In this document: positions 16,747-24,469 of the stretch, one piece after another
Position numbering within the stretch: position 1 is the first letter of the stretch
How the letters are laid out: every line of letters begins with the position of its first letter
Assembly (NCBI RefSeq): GCF_937888285.1
Contig: NZ_CALART010000014.1
Span: 1-24,469, forward strand
Direction: 5' to 3'
Length of the DNA stretch: 24,469 bases
Source of the DNA: an uncultured Aquimonas sp.
GTDB lineage: Bacteria; Pseudomonadota; Gammaproteobacteria; Xanthomonadales; Xanthomonadaceae
Notes under the pieces: generated by a model
Seen by the model: only the letters and a program-made list of their open reading frames with translations
The model's database searches: none
What the model was told of the DNA's origin: nothing
Made by a program: the position numbers and the translations under genes

Positions 16747-16773
16747 GGCTCTCAAAGCACCGCTTTGAGAGCC
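16747..16773 (-). terminator. hairpin overlapping aminotransferase stop codon
   Basis: GGCTCTCAAAGC, loop ACC, GCTTTGAGAGCC form a perfect 12-bp stem. On the minus strand it contains the aminotransferase stop (16752-16754). It lacks a T-tract but could end transcription or protect the mRNA 3' end. Confidence 0.5.
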
Positions 16774-17939
16774 GCCGCGAAATGCCCGATGTTGGCGGCC
16801 GACAGCCCCGCGATGTTCATGCGGCTGCTGCCGACCATGTAGATCGCGTGTTCGATCTTGAGGCGCTCGACCTGCTCGGGCGTGATGCCGAGGAAGCTGA
16901 ACATGCCGCGCTGGCGTTCGATGAAGCTGAAGTCGCGTTCGACGCCCGCCTCGCGCAGGGCCTGCACCATCGCGCTGCGGTAGTGGTTGATGCGACCGCG
17001 CATGGCGGCGAGTTCGTCCACCCACTGCGCGCGCAGCTCGGCGTCCTCAAGGATCTCGCGCACCAGGATCGCGCCGTGCGCCGGCGGCATCGAGTAGACG
17101 TTGCGGATCGCCGACAGCAGCTGCGAGAACGTCGCCTGCGTCTGCTGCGCGCTGTGGCCGATCACGCTGACCGCACCGATGCGCTCGCGGTAGAGGCCGA
17201 AGTTCTTCGAGCAGGAGGTGGCCAGGATGAGTTCGGGCAGGCGCTGCGCCAAGAGGCGCGGGCCGAAGGCATCGGCGTCGAGCTCGGTGCTGAAGCCCTG
17301 GTAGGCCATGTCGACGAAGCACAGGAAGCCCTGCTTCCCGGCCAGCTCGGCGACCGCCTGCCAGTGCTGCGCTTCGAGATCGACGCCGCTGGGATTGTGG
17401 CAGCAGGCGTGCAGCAGCACGACGTCACCGGCAGGCACCTCCGCCAGCGCCGCCAGCATCGCCTCGCCGCGCAGCGACTGCGTCGCCGGGTCGTAGTAGG
17501 GGTACTCGCGCACCTTCAGGCCGGCCGCCTTGAACACCGAGGGGTGGTTGCCCCAGGTCGGATCGCTGACCCACACGGTGGCTTCGGGCCGCGCGCGCTT
17601 GATCAGCTCCGCCGCCACGCGCAGCGCGCCCGTACCGCCCGGCGTGTGCGCGGTCGCCACGCGGCCCTCGGCCAGCGCCGGCACGTCGCCGAGCGCGAGC
17701 TTTTCCAGCGCGGCGTTGAAGCCCGGATCACCGGCCATGCCGATATAGGTCTTGCTGTCCTCGCGCTCGGTGCGACGCACTTCGGCGCGCTTGACGCAGG
17801 CCAGCACTGGCGTGTGCCCGGCTTCGTCCTTGTAGACGCCGACGCCGAGATCGATCTTGTGCGGCCGCGGATCGGCGCGGAACGCGGCCATCAGGCCCAG
17901 GATGGGATCGGCGGGGGCGGGCTGCAGCTCGAAGAACAT
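16752..17939 (-). CDS. aromatic/aspartate aminotransferase, class I (PLP)
   Basis: This 395-residue enzyme exchanges an amino group between an amino acid (aspartate or aromatic) and 2-oxoglutarate, using pyridoxal phosphate. Its length equals the AspC/TyrB family. It starts MFFELQPAPADPILGLM and has KIDLGVGVYKDE (28-39), HNPSGVD (181-187, with S where T is common), DMAYQGF (210-216) and the Schiff-base lysine K245 in SCSKNFGLY. R253 contacts phosphate and R373 in GSSRMNIAG binds the carboxylate. All key residues are present. ATG 17939 is chosen for the family N-terminus and for GGAG eight bases upstream; the frame is open further upstream. It is the last gene of the minus-strand cluster, 253 nt downstream of the FHA gene, so it may have its own promoter. 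TyrB-like or AspC-like specificity cannot be decided. Confidence 0.93.
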   Translation of the reverse strand: MFFELQPAPADPILGLMAAFRADPRPHKIDLGVGVYKDEAGHTPVLACVKRAEVRRTEREDSKTYIGMAGDPGFNAALEKLALGDVPALAEGRVATAHTPGGTGALRVAAELIKRARPEATVWVSDPTWGNHPSVFKAAGLKVREYPYYDPATQSLRGEAMLAALAEVPAGDVVLLHACCHNPSGVDLEAQHWQAVAELAGKQGFLCFVDMAYQGFSTELDADAFGPRLLAQRLPELILATSCSKNFGLYRERIGAVSVIGHSAQQTQATFSQLLSAIRNVYSMPPAHGAILVREILEDAELRAQWVDELAAMRGRINHYRSAMVQALREAGVERDFSFIERQRGMFSFLGITPEQVERLKIEHAIYMVGSSRMNIAGLSAANIGHFAAALKAVL

Positions 17940-18192
17940 CGCGAAGGCTCCGGGGAATTCAGGCCCGGAAGGATAGGCGCTCGCTGCCATCAGGACCAAT
18001 GCGGGAGGCGCATATCGAGGCGTGCAGCACACGCCGGCGTATGCGCGGCGTTCGCACCGGACGCTTGAAGCACGTGCGGCGCCCAGGCGTGCGCAACTCA
18101 TCGGGCCGCGCTGCGTTTGCCGCCAGCGACTGAAGCCGCGCCGGGCCCTGCGGCCCTTGGCGACGGCGCGACGAAGCCGGAGCGCCTTCGCC

Positions 18193-19263
18193 TCAGCCCC
18201 GTCCGAACAGACTCCGCAAGGCCGCACGCAGGCGCGACCACAGGCCCGGCTTGGCGCTCGCTTCCGCGGCACGCGTCGTCGCGCCCGCATCGCCCGCATC
18301 GAAGGCCAGCTCGACATTGCCGAGGCGGATCTTGTCGGTGGTCTTGAGGTAGGCGCTCAGCACCTTGCGGCCGTTGACGAAGGTGCCATTGACCGACATC
18401 AGGTTGACCACCTTCCAGCGCCCGTCCTCGCAGACCATCTGCGCATGGCGGCCGGACACGCTCTCGTCGACGATGCGGATGTCCGAGGCCGCCTCGCGGC
18501 CGATCTCCCACTTGCTCTTGCCTGCGCTCACGACCAGGTCGAAGACCTGCCCGGCGATCCGCTGGTTCAGGCCGATCAGCCGCGGATGGCGATTGCGGCT
18601 GTGCGCACGCGCGGCCTCGATCAGGCCCTCGGTGTCGCCCGACTTCTGGCTGATCTGGCGCAGCAGGATCGGCAGCGCCTGGGTGTGCGACGAGGCTTCC
18701 AGATGGTCCGACTCGGCCCAGCTCAGCGGCAGACCCTCCATGGGCGCAGCCGGCGCGGCAGCGCGCGGGCGCGCGGGCTCGGGCGTGCGCGCAGGCTCGG
18801 CATTCGCGGGCGCAGCGCGGCGCTCAGGCCGGGTCGTCAGCTCAGGCAGCGGCGCCACGGGCGCCTGCGGCGGGCGCTCCAGCGTGGCCTCCTCCCCGTC
18901 CGCCGGCTGCAGCACGCGCGCGCCCAGCATGGTGCGGTCGCGATCTTCCGGCGTGTGCACCACCGCGGAGGCAGCCAGCACCTGGTAGGCGACATCATCG
19001 AAGCAAACGATGTCCGAGGGCTTGAGCCGCGCGGCCGAGCTGACGCGCTCACCGTTCACCGTCGTGCCATTGGTCGAGCCGAGGTCTTCCACCCAGGGCT
19101 GGCCGTCGACCACGTTGATGCGCGCATGCCGGCGCGACACCACGCCGAGCCGGATCACCAGATCGCAGTCATCGCCGCGGCCAACCACCATGCCGTGGAG
19201 GATCGGCGTTTCCGTGCCGTCGGCTTCGGAACGCAGCTTGTAGCCGCTGCTGTCAGCGCCCAT
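18193..19263 (-). CDS. protein with two FHA domains
   Basis: This 356-residue cytoplasmic protein has two forkhead-associated domains, which bind phosphothreonine peptides. FHA1 spans about 20-95, with VVGRGDDCD (26-34), SRRHA (43-47) and GSTNGT (62-67). FHA2 spans about 250-322, with EIGREAASDI (253-262), SGRHAQ (270-275) and SVNGTFVNG (290-298). Both keep the G-R, S-x-x-H and N-G residues needed for phosphopeptide binding. The linker (about 100-185) is rich in Ala, Pro and Glu and likely disordered, and residues 186-245 look helical. The tail LWSRLRAALRSLFGRG is basic and amphipathic and could touch a membrane. No signal peptide is present. It lies 73 nt downstream of the pentaheme cytochrome gene. 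No Ser/Thr kinase or secretion-system gene is in the window. Confidence 0.87.
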   Translation of the reverse strand: MGADSSGYKLRSEADGTETPILHGMVVGRGDDCDLVIRLGVVSRRHARINVVDGQPWVEDLGSTNGTTVNGERVSSAARLKPSDIVCFDDVAYQVLAASAVVHTPEDRDRTMLGARVLQPADGEEATLERPPQAPVAPLPELTTRPERRAAPANAEPARTPEPARPRAAAPAAPMEGLPLSWAESDHLEASSHTQALPILLRQISQKSGDTEGLIEAARAHSRNRHPRLIGLNQRIAGQVFDLVVSAGKSKWEIGREAASDIRIVDESVSGRHAQMVCEDGRWKVVNLMSVNGTFVNGRKVLSAYLKTTDKIRLGNVELAFDAGDAGATTRAAEASAKPGLWSRLRAALRSLFGRG

Positions 19264-19336
19264 GCGCCCTGCCCCAGTGTGGATGGATGGCCCGCATTCT
19301 GGATCGCGCGCGCCTCAAGCGCCAAGCGTCGCCGGA

Positions 19337-20638
19337 TCAGCGCTCGGCGATGAGCTGCCGCGCCGAAGTCGCGAAGCGATCCGGACGGAAGCGGTGCTCG
19401 TCTTCCAGGCTGGCGAACAGCCGGTTCAACTGCGGCTTGAGAAGCTCGCCCTCGCCCAGCTCGATGCACAGGGTCTCGATCGCGTAGTAGGCCTGCTCGG
19501 CGGCGGCGAAGTCGCGGTAGGCGCCGGCGCCCGCGCGCCGCAGCAGGCTCGCGCGCAAGCTCAGCAGGTCTTCAGGCTTGAAGCTGCGCCCACGGATCGA
19601 CGCAAGCACGTCGCCCATGCGCGTGTCCATGCGCACGGCGGCCTGGCGGAGGTCAGCGAGACTGCGCGCACTGGCGCGGTGCAGGGCGTTCAGCTCGCTG
19701 CGCAACGCGCTCGACTGCGCGGGATCGAAGACTTCGAGCGCAGCGATCAGCAGCAGCGCACTGCTGTCATTGACCCGCACCGCCCCCAGGCCCAGGCCCG
19801 CATGCACCGCGGTCTGCGCATTCCGGCGGTCGTCCATCGGGTGATGGCAGGCGTGGCAGTCGAACACGGCGAGTTCGGGGAACAGGCCGCCGCGGTGCAC
19901 GCGCTCGCTGCGCAGCAGCGCGGTCTGCGCCTTCACCGCGTGGGCCAGGCCCTCGATCCACAGGCGGATCGGCGGCTGCGGGCTCTTGCGGCGCTCGTAG
20001 TCCTCGTCGAAGTCGAAGTGCGCCGGCTGGTTGGCGGTGAATGCGACCAGCTCGAAGGACAGGCGCGGATGCCCCGCCGCCATCATGTCGTGGCCAGCGA
20101 ACTTCGCGCTGTTGCCGTAGTGGCAAGAGAGGCACAGCTCGGCGCGCTGGCCGACATCCGAGAGCGGATACAGGCCCTTGTCGAGGTTGTTGGCATGGGT
20201 GGCGCCCGCTTCGGCGTGCGAGGCGAGCCAGCTCTGTGCACCGCCATGGCAGGCCTCGCAGCCGACGCCATCGCTCAACTGGAACTTCTCCCCGCGCTGC
20301 GCCTCCGGCACGTTGTCGGCGTGGCAGTCGAGACAGACCTTGGCCTCGTGTGCCGGCCCGATGCCGAGCTTGCGCGCAATCGCCTGCGACTGCTCGTTCA
20401 ACAGGGTCTGGTAGGCCCGCGCGTGGCGGTCCTCGCGCGACCAGATCCGGTATTCGTCGAGCCGCACGTTGGCGTTCGACTCCGGCGAGACGCGTCCGTG
20501 GCAGGCGCTGGAGGCACAGCTCGCGGGGCCCAGATGCTGATGGCTCGTCGGCAGCTCGGGCGACTGCGCGCGGGCTGAAGCGCCCAGCAGGAACAACCCG
20601 AATGCCGCGGCCCTACTCAGGCAGCTGATCGTGGACAT
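19337..20638 (-). CDS. multiheme c-type cytochrome, five heme motifs
   Basis: This 433-residue exported protein has a signal peptide (MSTISCLSRAAAFGLFLLGASARA) and five heme-attachment sites. Four are CxxCH: CLDCH (C102), CEACH (C127), CLSCH (C169) and CHACH (C261). The first is a longer CxxxxCH, CASSACH (C41-H47), a form known in some multiheme cytochromes. The region to about residue 270, with GHDMMAAGHPRLSFEL (182-197), resembles cytochrome c554-like electron carriers; the last 160 residues have no hemes and look helical. It should transfer electrons in the periplasm. Its ATG (20638) lies 26 nt inside the upstream decaheme gene, pointing to translational coupling, with GGGGA just upstream. 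It is probably a partner of that protein. Five hemes assumes the CX4CH site is used. Confidence 0.85.
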   Translation of the reverse strand: MSTISCLSRAAAFGLFLLGASARAQSPELPTSHQHLGPASCASSACHGRVSPESNANVRLDEYRIWSREDRHARAYQTLLNEQSQAIARKLGIGPAHEAKVCLDCHADNVPEAQRGEKFQLSDGVGCEACHGGAQSWLASHAEAGATHANNLDKGLYPLSDVGQRAELCLSCHYGNSAKFAGHDMMAAGHPRLSFELVAFTANQPAHFDFDEDYERRKSPQPPIRLWIEGLAHAVKAQTALLRSERVHRGGLFPELAVFDCHACHHPMDDRRNAQTAVHAGLGLGAVRVNDSSALLLIAALEVFDPAQSSALRSELNALHRASARSLADLRQAAVRMDTRMGDVLASIRGRSFKPEDLLSLRASLLRRAGAGAYRDFAAAEQAYYAIETLCIELGEGELLKPQLNRLFASLEDEHRFRPDRFATSARQLIAER

Positions 20639-23600
20639 ACCAGGGTTCCCCGTTTTCGTTGAGGTAAAGGCGCTGCATCTCTTCGAGATTCAGCGGACGC
20701 GAGCCCAGACGCCCGAACACCGCGACCTGGCCGCCGGTTTCATCGACACCGCGATCGCGCTCGAGCGCGCGCGACAGGCTCAGTGCCGGTCGTCGGGTCG
20801 GATAGCGCGCGATCAGCTCCGGCTTGGGCGCCGGGCTGAAGCCGTAGAAGTTGGGCTGGCTGGCCGGCGAGGTCAGCTGCAGCACCTTGAGTCCTTCACC
20901 GCCGTCAGCCACGTAGGCGAACAGCGAGGCATTGGTGGTGGCGACCACAACGTCGCGCGCATCCGCGATGCCCTCGGCCGCGCCCAGACGCTGGTACTCG
21001 CGCATGGTCTCGGGCCGGCGGATATCGACCAGCACCAGGCCCTCACGGCCCGCCGCCACGTAGGCGTAGTCGCGCACCACGAACACCCGCTGGGCATCGG
21101 CCAGCGCAATCGTGTTGCCCGCGATCACCCGCGGCGCGGCCGGGTGCGTGATGTCGACCGCCTTCAGGCCTTCGTCGTCGAGCACGAACAGGTAGCGGAA
21201 CTGCACGGCCGCGGCGCGCGCGCCAGCGAGCGGAATGAGCGCTTCCACCTTCGGCGCCAGCGGCGTATCGAGGTTGACCACGACGACGCCGCGCGGCGTG
21301 CTGATGTAGGCGCGGAAGCCGGCCATCTCGATGTGGCGCGCACCGGTGAGCGCGCCGTCCGGGTTCCAGCTCAGCGCGCGCTCGATCTGGTTGTTGCGCG
21401 GCTCGGCGTCGGCAAAGGTGTTGATGTTGACCAGGATCAGGCCTTCGACCGCATCGGTCACCAGCGCGTAGCTGTAGATCGGGTGGAAGGGCTGCTCCTG
21501 GTTGTCCACCCGCATCTGTTCGCCTTCGTTACGCTCGGGATGCACGGGCTGGGTGGTGACCAGGCTCAGGCAAGTCGCATTGGCCGTCTTGACGCGCGAG
21601 CTCTGGCCCAGCGGCGAGAAGGGCGCGCTGACGATGCGCTGGCTGTAGCCCTTGTTGGCGATGTTGGCGACATCAAAGACGCGCAGCCCTTCGTCGCCTG
21701 CGGCAGCAAACAGGTACTCGCCGCGCAGCTGCAGGCAGCCGACCTCGCCGGACCGGTGCCGATGCAGGGTGGTCAGCTCGCGTCCGCGCTCCTGATGCGC
21801 CTTGAACCAGTCGGGATAGGCGTAGCGGTGCAGGTAGCTGCCGATCACCGCCTGCGGTTCCTCCCATTCGGTGACTTGCACCGCGGCCACTTCGCCTTCG
21901 CCGCCGACGTAAGCGTTGAAGCCGACGAAGTCGATGAACTTGGTGCCGAGCATCAGCGTCTGCGCGAGGATCGCGTTGTTGTCGCGCTCCGCCGACAGAT
22001 GGCAGTCGCTGCAGACGCGGGTCTCGGTCTTGCGCTCGGTGTGCGGGTAGTGCGGATTCATCGCCTGCGAGCTGTAGCCGCTGGCAGCGATCGGCGGCTG
22101 CTGCACGTAGATGCGCTCGCGGTTGGCATTGGTCGAGGACAGCACCAGGGCGGAGGAGCTGCGCACCGGCGCGATCTTGCCGCCCTTGGCCGGGCTGTGC
22201 CGGCCCAGCATGAAGACCTCGTCGCGCGCGACCTGCGGGTTGTAGGTCGCGTAGTTGCGCGTCGCCCCGCCCTCGTAGTGGTGGCGCTCGGTCTTCCAGT
22301 TGGCCTCGACCGGCAGATGGCAGCCGCCGCAGGTCGTCGTCCAGCTGGTGTGGCAGGCGTAGCACTCCATCTTCTCGGAGCTGTGCGCATAGTCGGCGGG
22401 CGCGACCTCGGGCCCGAAGGCCTGGGTCGCGGTGTCGGTCGACATCGTCTTGGCGCGCGCGGCTTTCGCGTTGTAGTGGGCATTGCCGGGGGTGACGCTG
22501 TCGCGCACCAGGCTCATCTCCCATTCGAGGTTCGGGTCCAGCATCGAGCGCTGGAAGAGTGTGTCGCCGACCCACTCGAAGCGGCGACGGCCGTCCGGCG
22601 TGCGCAGCAGGCGCAGGTCCTGGCCGCCGTTCAAGGCCGCCGGGTTCGAGGTGTAGAGGCTGGGATAGCTGTCGGCGTCGCCGTGGCAGTCCTTGCAGCC
22701 GACTTCGACCGCCATCGCCACTTCGCCGACGATGTGGCCATTGCCGTGGCCATCGCTGTTGAAGTGGCAGTCCACGCAGTGCATGCCGACGTCGACGTGG
22801 ATGGACGATAAGTGCACGGCCTTCTTGAACTTCTCGGGGTCGTCGTTCGCGACCTGGGCGCCGTCGGCGTCCAGCAGGTTGCCCTCGCGGTCGCGCTTGA
22901 ACACGCCGCGGAAGTTCCAGCCGTGGCCGTGGTAGTCGGCGAACTGGGTGTCGCTGAGCTGCGGGTTCAGGTCCCAGACCTTGGCGAGGAAGTCGATGTC
23001 GGCCCAGTTGCCGCGCGGCGCCGCGCCCTCGGGGTTGCGCTCCAGCACCTCGCGCATGCGTTCGGCATCCGGGTACTGCTGCTGCGCCGGCCACATGTGC
23101 GGGGCGTCGGACTCGTAGTCCCACATCGTGTAGCCGAGGAAGGTGTTCATGAACATGTTCGGCTGGTGCATGTGGCAGACCATGCACTGGCTGCTCGGAA
23201 TCGCGCGGGTGAAGCCGTGGGTGATCGCGTGCCCCGAGCGGTCCTTCGGAATGGTCGGGTCGGCGCTCGCGCTCATGCCGGCATGGCCGTGCGCGGCGTA
23301 CGGCCCCGAGTGGCGCGGGTCGCGGTCGTTGGCATAGACCACATGGCAGGACGCGCAGCCCGAATGCCGGTAGTCGCCGGGCTGGTCGTTGGTGCCGGCG
23401 AACCACATCATCGGGTCGTTGAGCCGCGTCTTGTGCATGTTCAGCACGGGAACGGAAATGCGCGCGCCGGTGCCGGGGCCGCGGTTGCTCTGGCGGATAT
23501 CGGGGCGACCCGGTTCTTCGAGCCGCTGGATGTTGCCGGCGATGTTGGGCACGCCGGTTTCCGGGAACAGGCTGAGGATGTTGCGTCCACCGCGCTCGAA

Positions 23601-24341
23601 CACGCGGAAGTTGTCGCCCGGCTTGATCGTTTCGAAGGCCGGCAGCGGCAGCAGCTCGGCGAGGATGCCGCGCGACTTCATCTCCGGCGTCGGCGGGATC
23701 GGCGCCAGCAGCTTTCCGGGCTGGCCGTCGGCGGTGTAGCTCTCGCCGAGGATCGACTGCTTGAGGGGCAGGATGCCGTTGTTGTAGGCCGCCGCCGACC
23801 AGAACATCGCGCCGGTCGCCATCAGGCTGCGCCGGGTCGCATCGATGACCTGCTGGTGGCAGGCACCGCAGGCGAACTCGTTGACGCGGTAGTCGGACGG
23901 GTTGATGAAGCGGATGAACTCGGCGCGCTCCTGATTGAGCAGGGTGTAGGTGCGTTCGGGCGTGGCGCTGCTCGGCCAGGCCTCCGGATAGCGGGGCAGC
24001 ACGTGGGCCTGCTGCATCCAGCCCGTGTAGTCGGCGCTGCCGGGCGTGGTGCCTGCAGCGACACGCACGCCGGCGTCACCGCCGTGGCAGTCGACGCAGC
24101 CCAGCTGCACGGCCGGGTTGGCGTGCATGGTCGGCAGGTCGGTCTTGGTGTGGCAGTCGAGGCAGCCTTCGGACTTGGCACTCGCTTGCGCTGCGCTCTG
24201 CCCCGCCGGCGCGGGTGCCGCCATCGGATCGCTGCGCTCGACCGCTTCGTAGTTGCCGCCTGCAGCGAAGCTCAGGCCCGAGGCGAGCATCAACACCCAC
24301 GCGAACAACGAACGCCCATTGGGTGGACCCTGGCCCACCAT
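20613..24341 (-). CDS. decaheme c-type cytochrome fused to LVIVD-type beta-propeller
   Basis: This 1242-residue protein has a plausible signal peptide ending near SGLSFAAGG and no lipobox. Ten CxxCH sites occur in the first 780 residues: C60, C82, C158, C329, C386, C522, C549, C660, C671 and C777. After residue 860 there are about six 40-residue repeats of the LVIVD type, each with a strand and a GLxVxD-like turn: GLRVFDVAN (885-893), GLILVNINT (967-975), GVVVVNLDT (1018-1026), GLKAVDITH (1058-1066), GLVLVDIRR (1101-1109) and GLKVLQLTS (1150-1158). They should fold as a propeller for docking or substrate binding. A periplasmic or surface electron-transfer role follows from the hemes. The start lies inside a REP copy: GGAG sits only three bases before ATG 24341; GTG 24338 is an alternative. 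Downstream start sites would lose R10 and most of the signal peptide. The substrate is unknown. Confidence 0.87.
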   Translation of the reverse strand: MVGQGPPNGRSLFAWVLMLASGLSFAAGGNYEAVERSDPMAAPAPAGQSAAQASAKSEGCLDCHTKTDLPTMHANPAVQLGCVDCHGGDAGVRVAAGTTPGSADYTGWMQQAHVLPRYPEAWPSSATPERTYTLLNQERAEFIRFINPSDYRVNEFACGACHQQVIDATRRSLMATGAMFWSAAAYNNGILPLKQSILGESYTADGQPGKLLAPIPPTPEMKSRGILAELLPLPAFETIKPGDNFRVFERGGRNILSLFPETGVPNIAGNIQRLEEPGRPDIRQSNRGPGTGARISVPVLNMHKTRLNDPMMWFAGTNDQPGDYRHSGCASCHVVYANDRDPRHSGPYAAHGHAGMSASADPTIPKDRSGHAITHGFTRAIPSSQCMVCHMHQPNMFMNTFLGYTMWDYESDAPHMWPAQQQYPDAERMREVLERNPEGAAPRGNWADIDFLAKVWDLNPQLSDTQFADYHGHGWNFRGVFKRDREGNLLDADGAQVANDDPEKFKKAVHLSSIHVDVGMHCVDCHFNSDGHGNGHIVGEVAMAVEVGCKDCHGDADSYPSLYTSNPAALNGGQDLRLLRTPDGRRRFEWVGDTLFQRSMLDPNLEWEMSLVRDSVTPGNAHYNAKAARAKTMSTDTATQAFGPEVAPADYAHSSEKMECYACHTSWTTTCGGCHLPVEANWKTERHHYEGGATRNYATYNPQVARDEVFMLGRHSPAKGGKIAPVRSSSALVLSSTNANRERIYVQQPPIAASGYSSQAMNPHYPHTERKTETRVCSDCHLSAERDNNAILAQTLMLGTKFIDFVGFNAYVGGEGEVAAVQVTEWEEPQAVIGSYLHRYAYPDWFKAHQERGRELTTLHRHRSGEVGCLQLRGEYLFAAAGDEGLRVFDVANIANKGYSQRIVSAPFSPLGQSSRVKTANATCLSLVTTQPVHPERNEGEQMRVDNQEQPFHPIYSYALVTDAVEGLILVNINTFADAEPRNNQIERALSWNPDGALTGARHIEMAGFRAYISTPRGVVVVNLDTPLAPKVEALIPLAGARAAAVQFRYLFVLDDEGLKAVDITHPAAPRVIAGNTIALADAQRVFVVRDYAYVAAGREGLVLVDIRRPETMREYQRLGAAEGIADARDVVVATTNASLFAYVADGGEGLKVLQLTSPASQPNFYGFSPAPKPELIARYPTRRPALSLSRALERDRGVDETGGQVAVFGRLGSRPLNLEEMQRLYLNENGEPWYVHDQLPE
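24317..24341 (-). repeat. REP-like arm covering the 5' end of the decaheme gene
   Basis: This 25-base block matches one arm of the 4662-4726 element at 23 of 25 positions. On the minus strand it runs from the ATG through codon eight of the decaheme cytochrome gene. Confidence 0.8.
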
Positions 24342-24413
24342 GAGCTCCGCCCTGCCCCGGTCCGGTTTCGCGCGAGCGCGGGAGGCGCAGATGACCGGGA
24401 CGATGCCGAGGCC

Positions 24414-24438
24414 ACGGTGGGCCAGGGCCCACCCTACG
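24414..24438 (+). repeat. REP-like arm upstream of the decaheme gene
   Basis: This 25-base block also matches the 4663-4687 arm at 23 of 25 positions. It is opposite in orientation to the copy at 24317-24341, with 72 bases between them, so the pair could form a hairpin over the promoter or leader of the decaheme gene. Confidence 0.8.
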
Positions 24439-24446
24439 ACATTCAG

Positions 24447-24469
24447 CCCCTCTCCCCAAGGGAGAGGGG
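24447..24469. repeat. second palindromic repeat, cut by window end
   Basis: CCCCTCTCCC, loop CAA, GGGAGAGGGG form a perfect 10-bp stem reaching the last base of the window. This G-rich stem type is a common dispersed repeat in GC-rich proteobacteria. It may continue beyond the window. Confidence 0.65.

Noticed and set aside
20631..22811. 726-codon open frame on the plus strand opposite the decaheme gene
   Set aside because: It is a shadow of the strongly motif-supported cytochrome gene; its Arg/His/Val/Asp-rich composition matches no protein pattern.

Overview
The window is GC-rich, densely coded bacterial DNA. Codon use, gene content (TonB receptor with PepSY partner, etfBA, an NDUFA9-like SDR, many secreted proteins) and REP-like GGTGGGCC...GGCCCACC palindromes suggest a gammaproteobacterium of the Xanthomonadales/Lysobacterales type. 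That placement is an inference, because no rRNA or other marker is present. I see no tRNA, CRISPR array, prophage or insertion-sequence transposase. The segment looks chromosomal, with some accessory genes.

Layout, left to right. (1) 37-3632, plus: a TonB-dependent siderophore receptor followed 26 nt later by a PepSY-type inner-membrane protein, a plausible ferric-siderophore uptake and release pair. (2) 3699-4568, plus: an ATP-grasp ligase, followed by a 358-bp gap holding a perfect 26-bp inverted repeat. (3) 4927-6636, plus: etfB-etfA, ending in a 10-bp terminator hairpin. (4) 6799-8699, plus: two neighbouring exported proteins that each appear to contain two TonB C-terminal-like domains. 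An 18-bp perfect palindrome lies between them. A 12-bp hairpin follows, shared with the convergent gene. (5) 8857-10518, minus: a lipoprotein alkaline phosphatase. (6) 10763-11425, plus: an unrecognised exported protein with three near-identical acidic repeats, then a 513-bp gap with hairpins but no convincing gene. (7) 11939-14143, minus: a TPR-transmembrane-PAS protein with an unassigned C-terminal domain. (8) 14255-16513, plus: a GNAT acetyltransferase, a flavodoxin-fold quinone reductase and an NDUFA9-like SDR. (9) 16752-24341, minus: in transcription order, a decaheme cytochrome fused to an LVIVD-type propeller, an overlapping five-heme cytochrome, a dual-FHA protein and an aromatic/aspartate aminotransferase.

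Functionally, the window combines iron acquisition, flavoprotein and quinone electron transfer (ETF, quinone reductase, NDUFA9-like protein), phosphate scavenging and a periplasmic or surface multiheme module. The most novel-looking parts are the triple acidic-repeat protein at 10763-11425 and the decaheme/propeller fusion with its overlapping pentaheme partner. The fusion's predicted start codon lies inside a copy of the dispersed palindromic repeat. The paired TonB_C-like secreted proteins also stand out. No adjacent genes form an obvious complete new system, and all assignments come from reading motifs without database searches.
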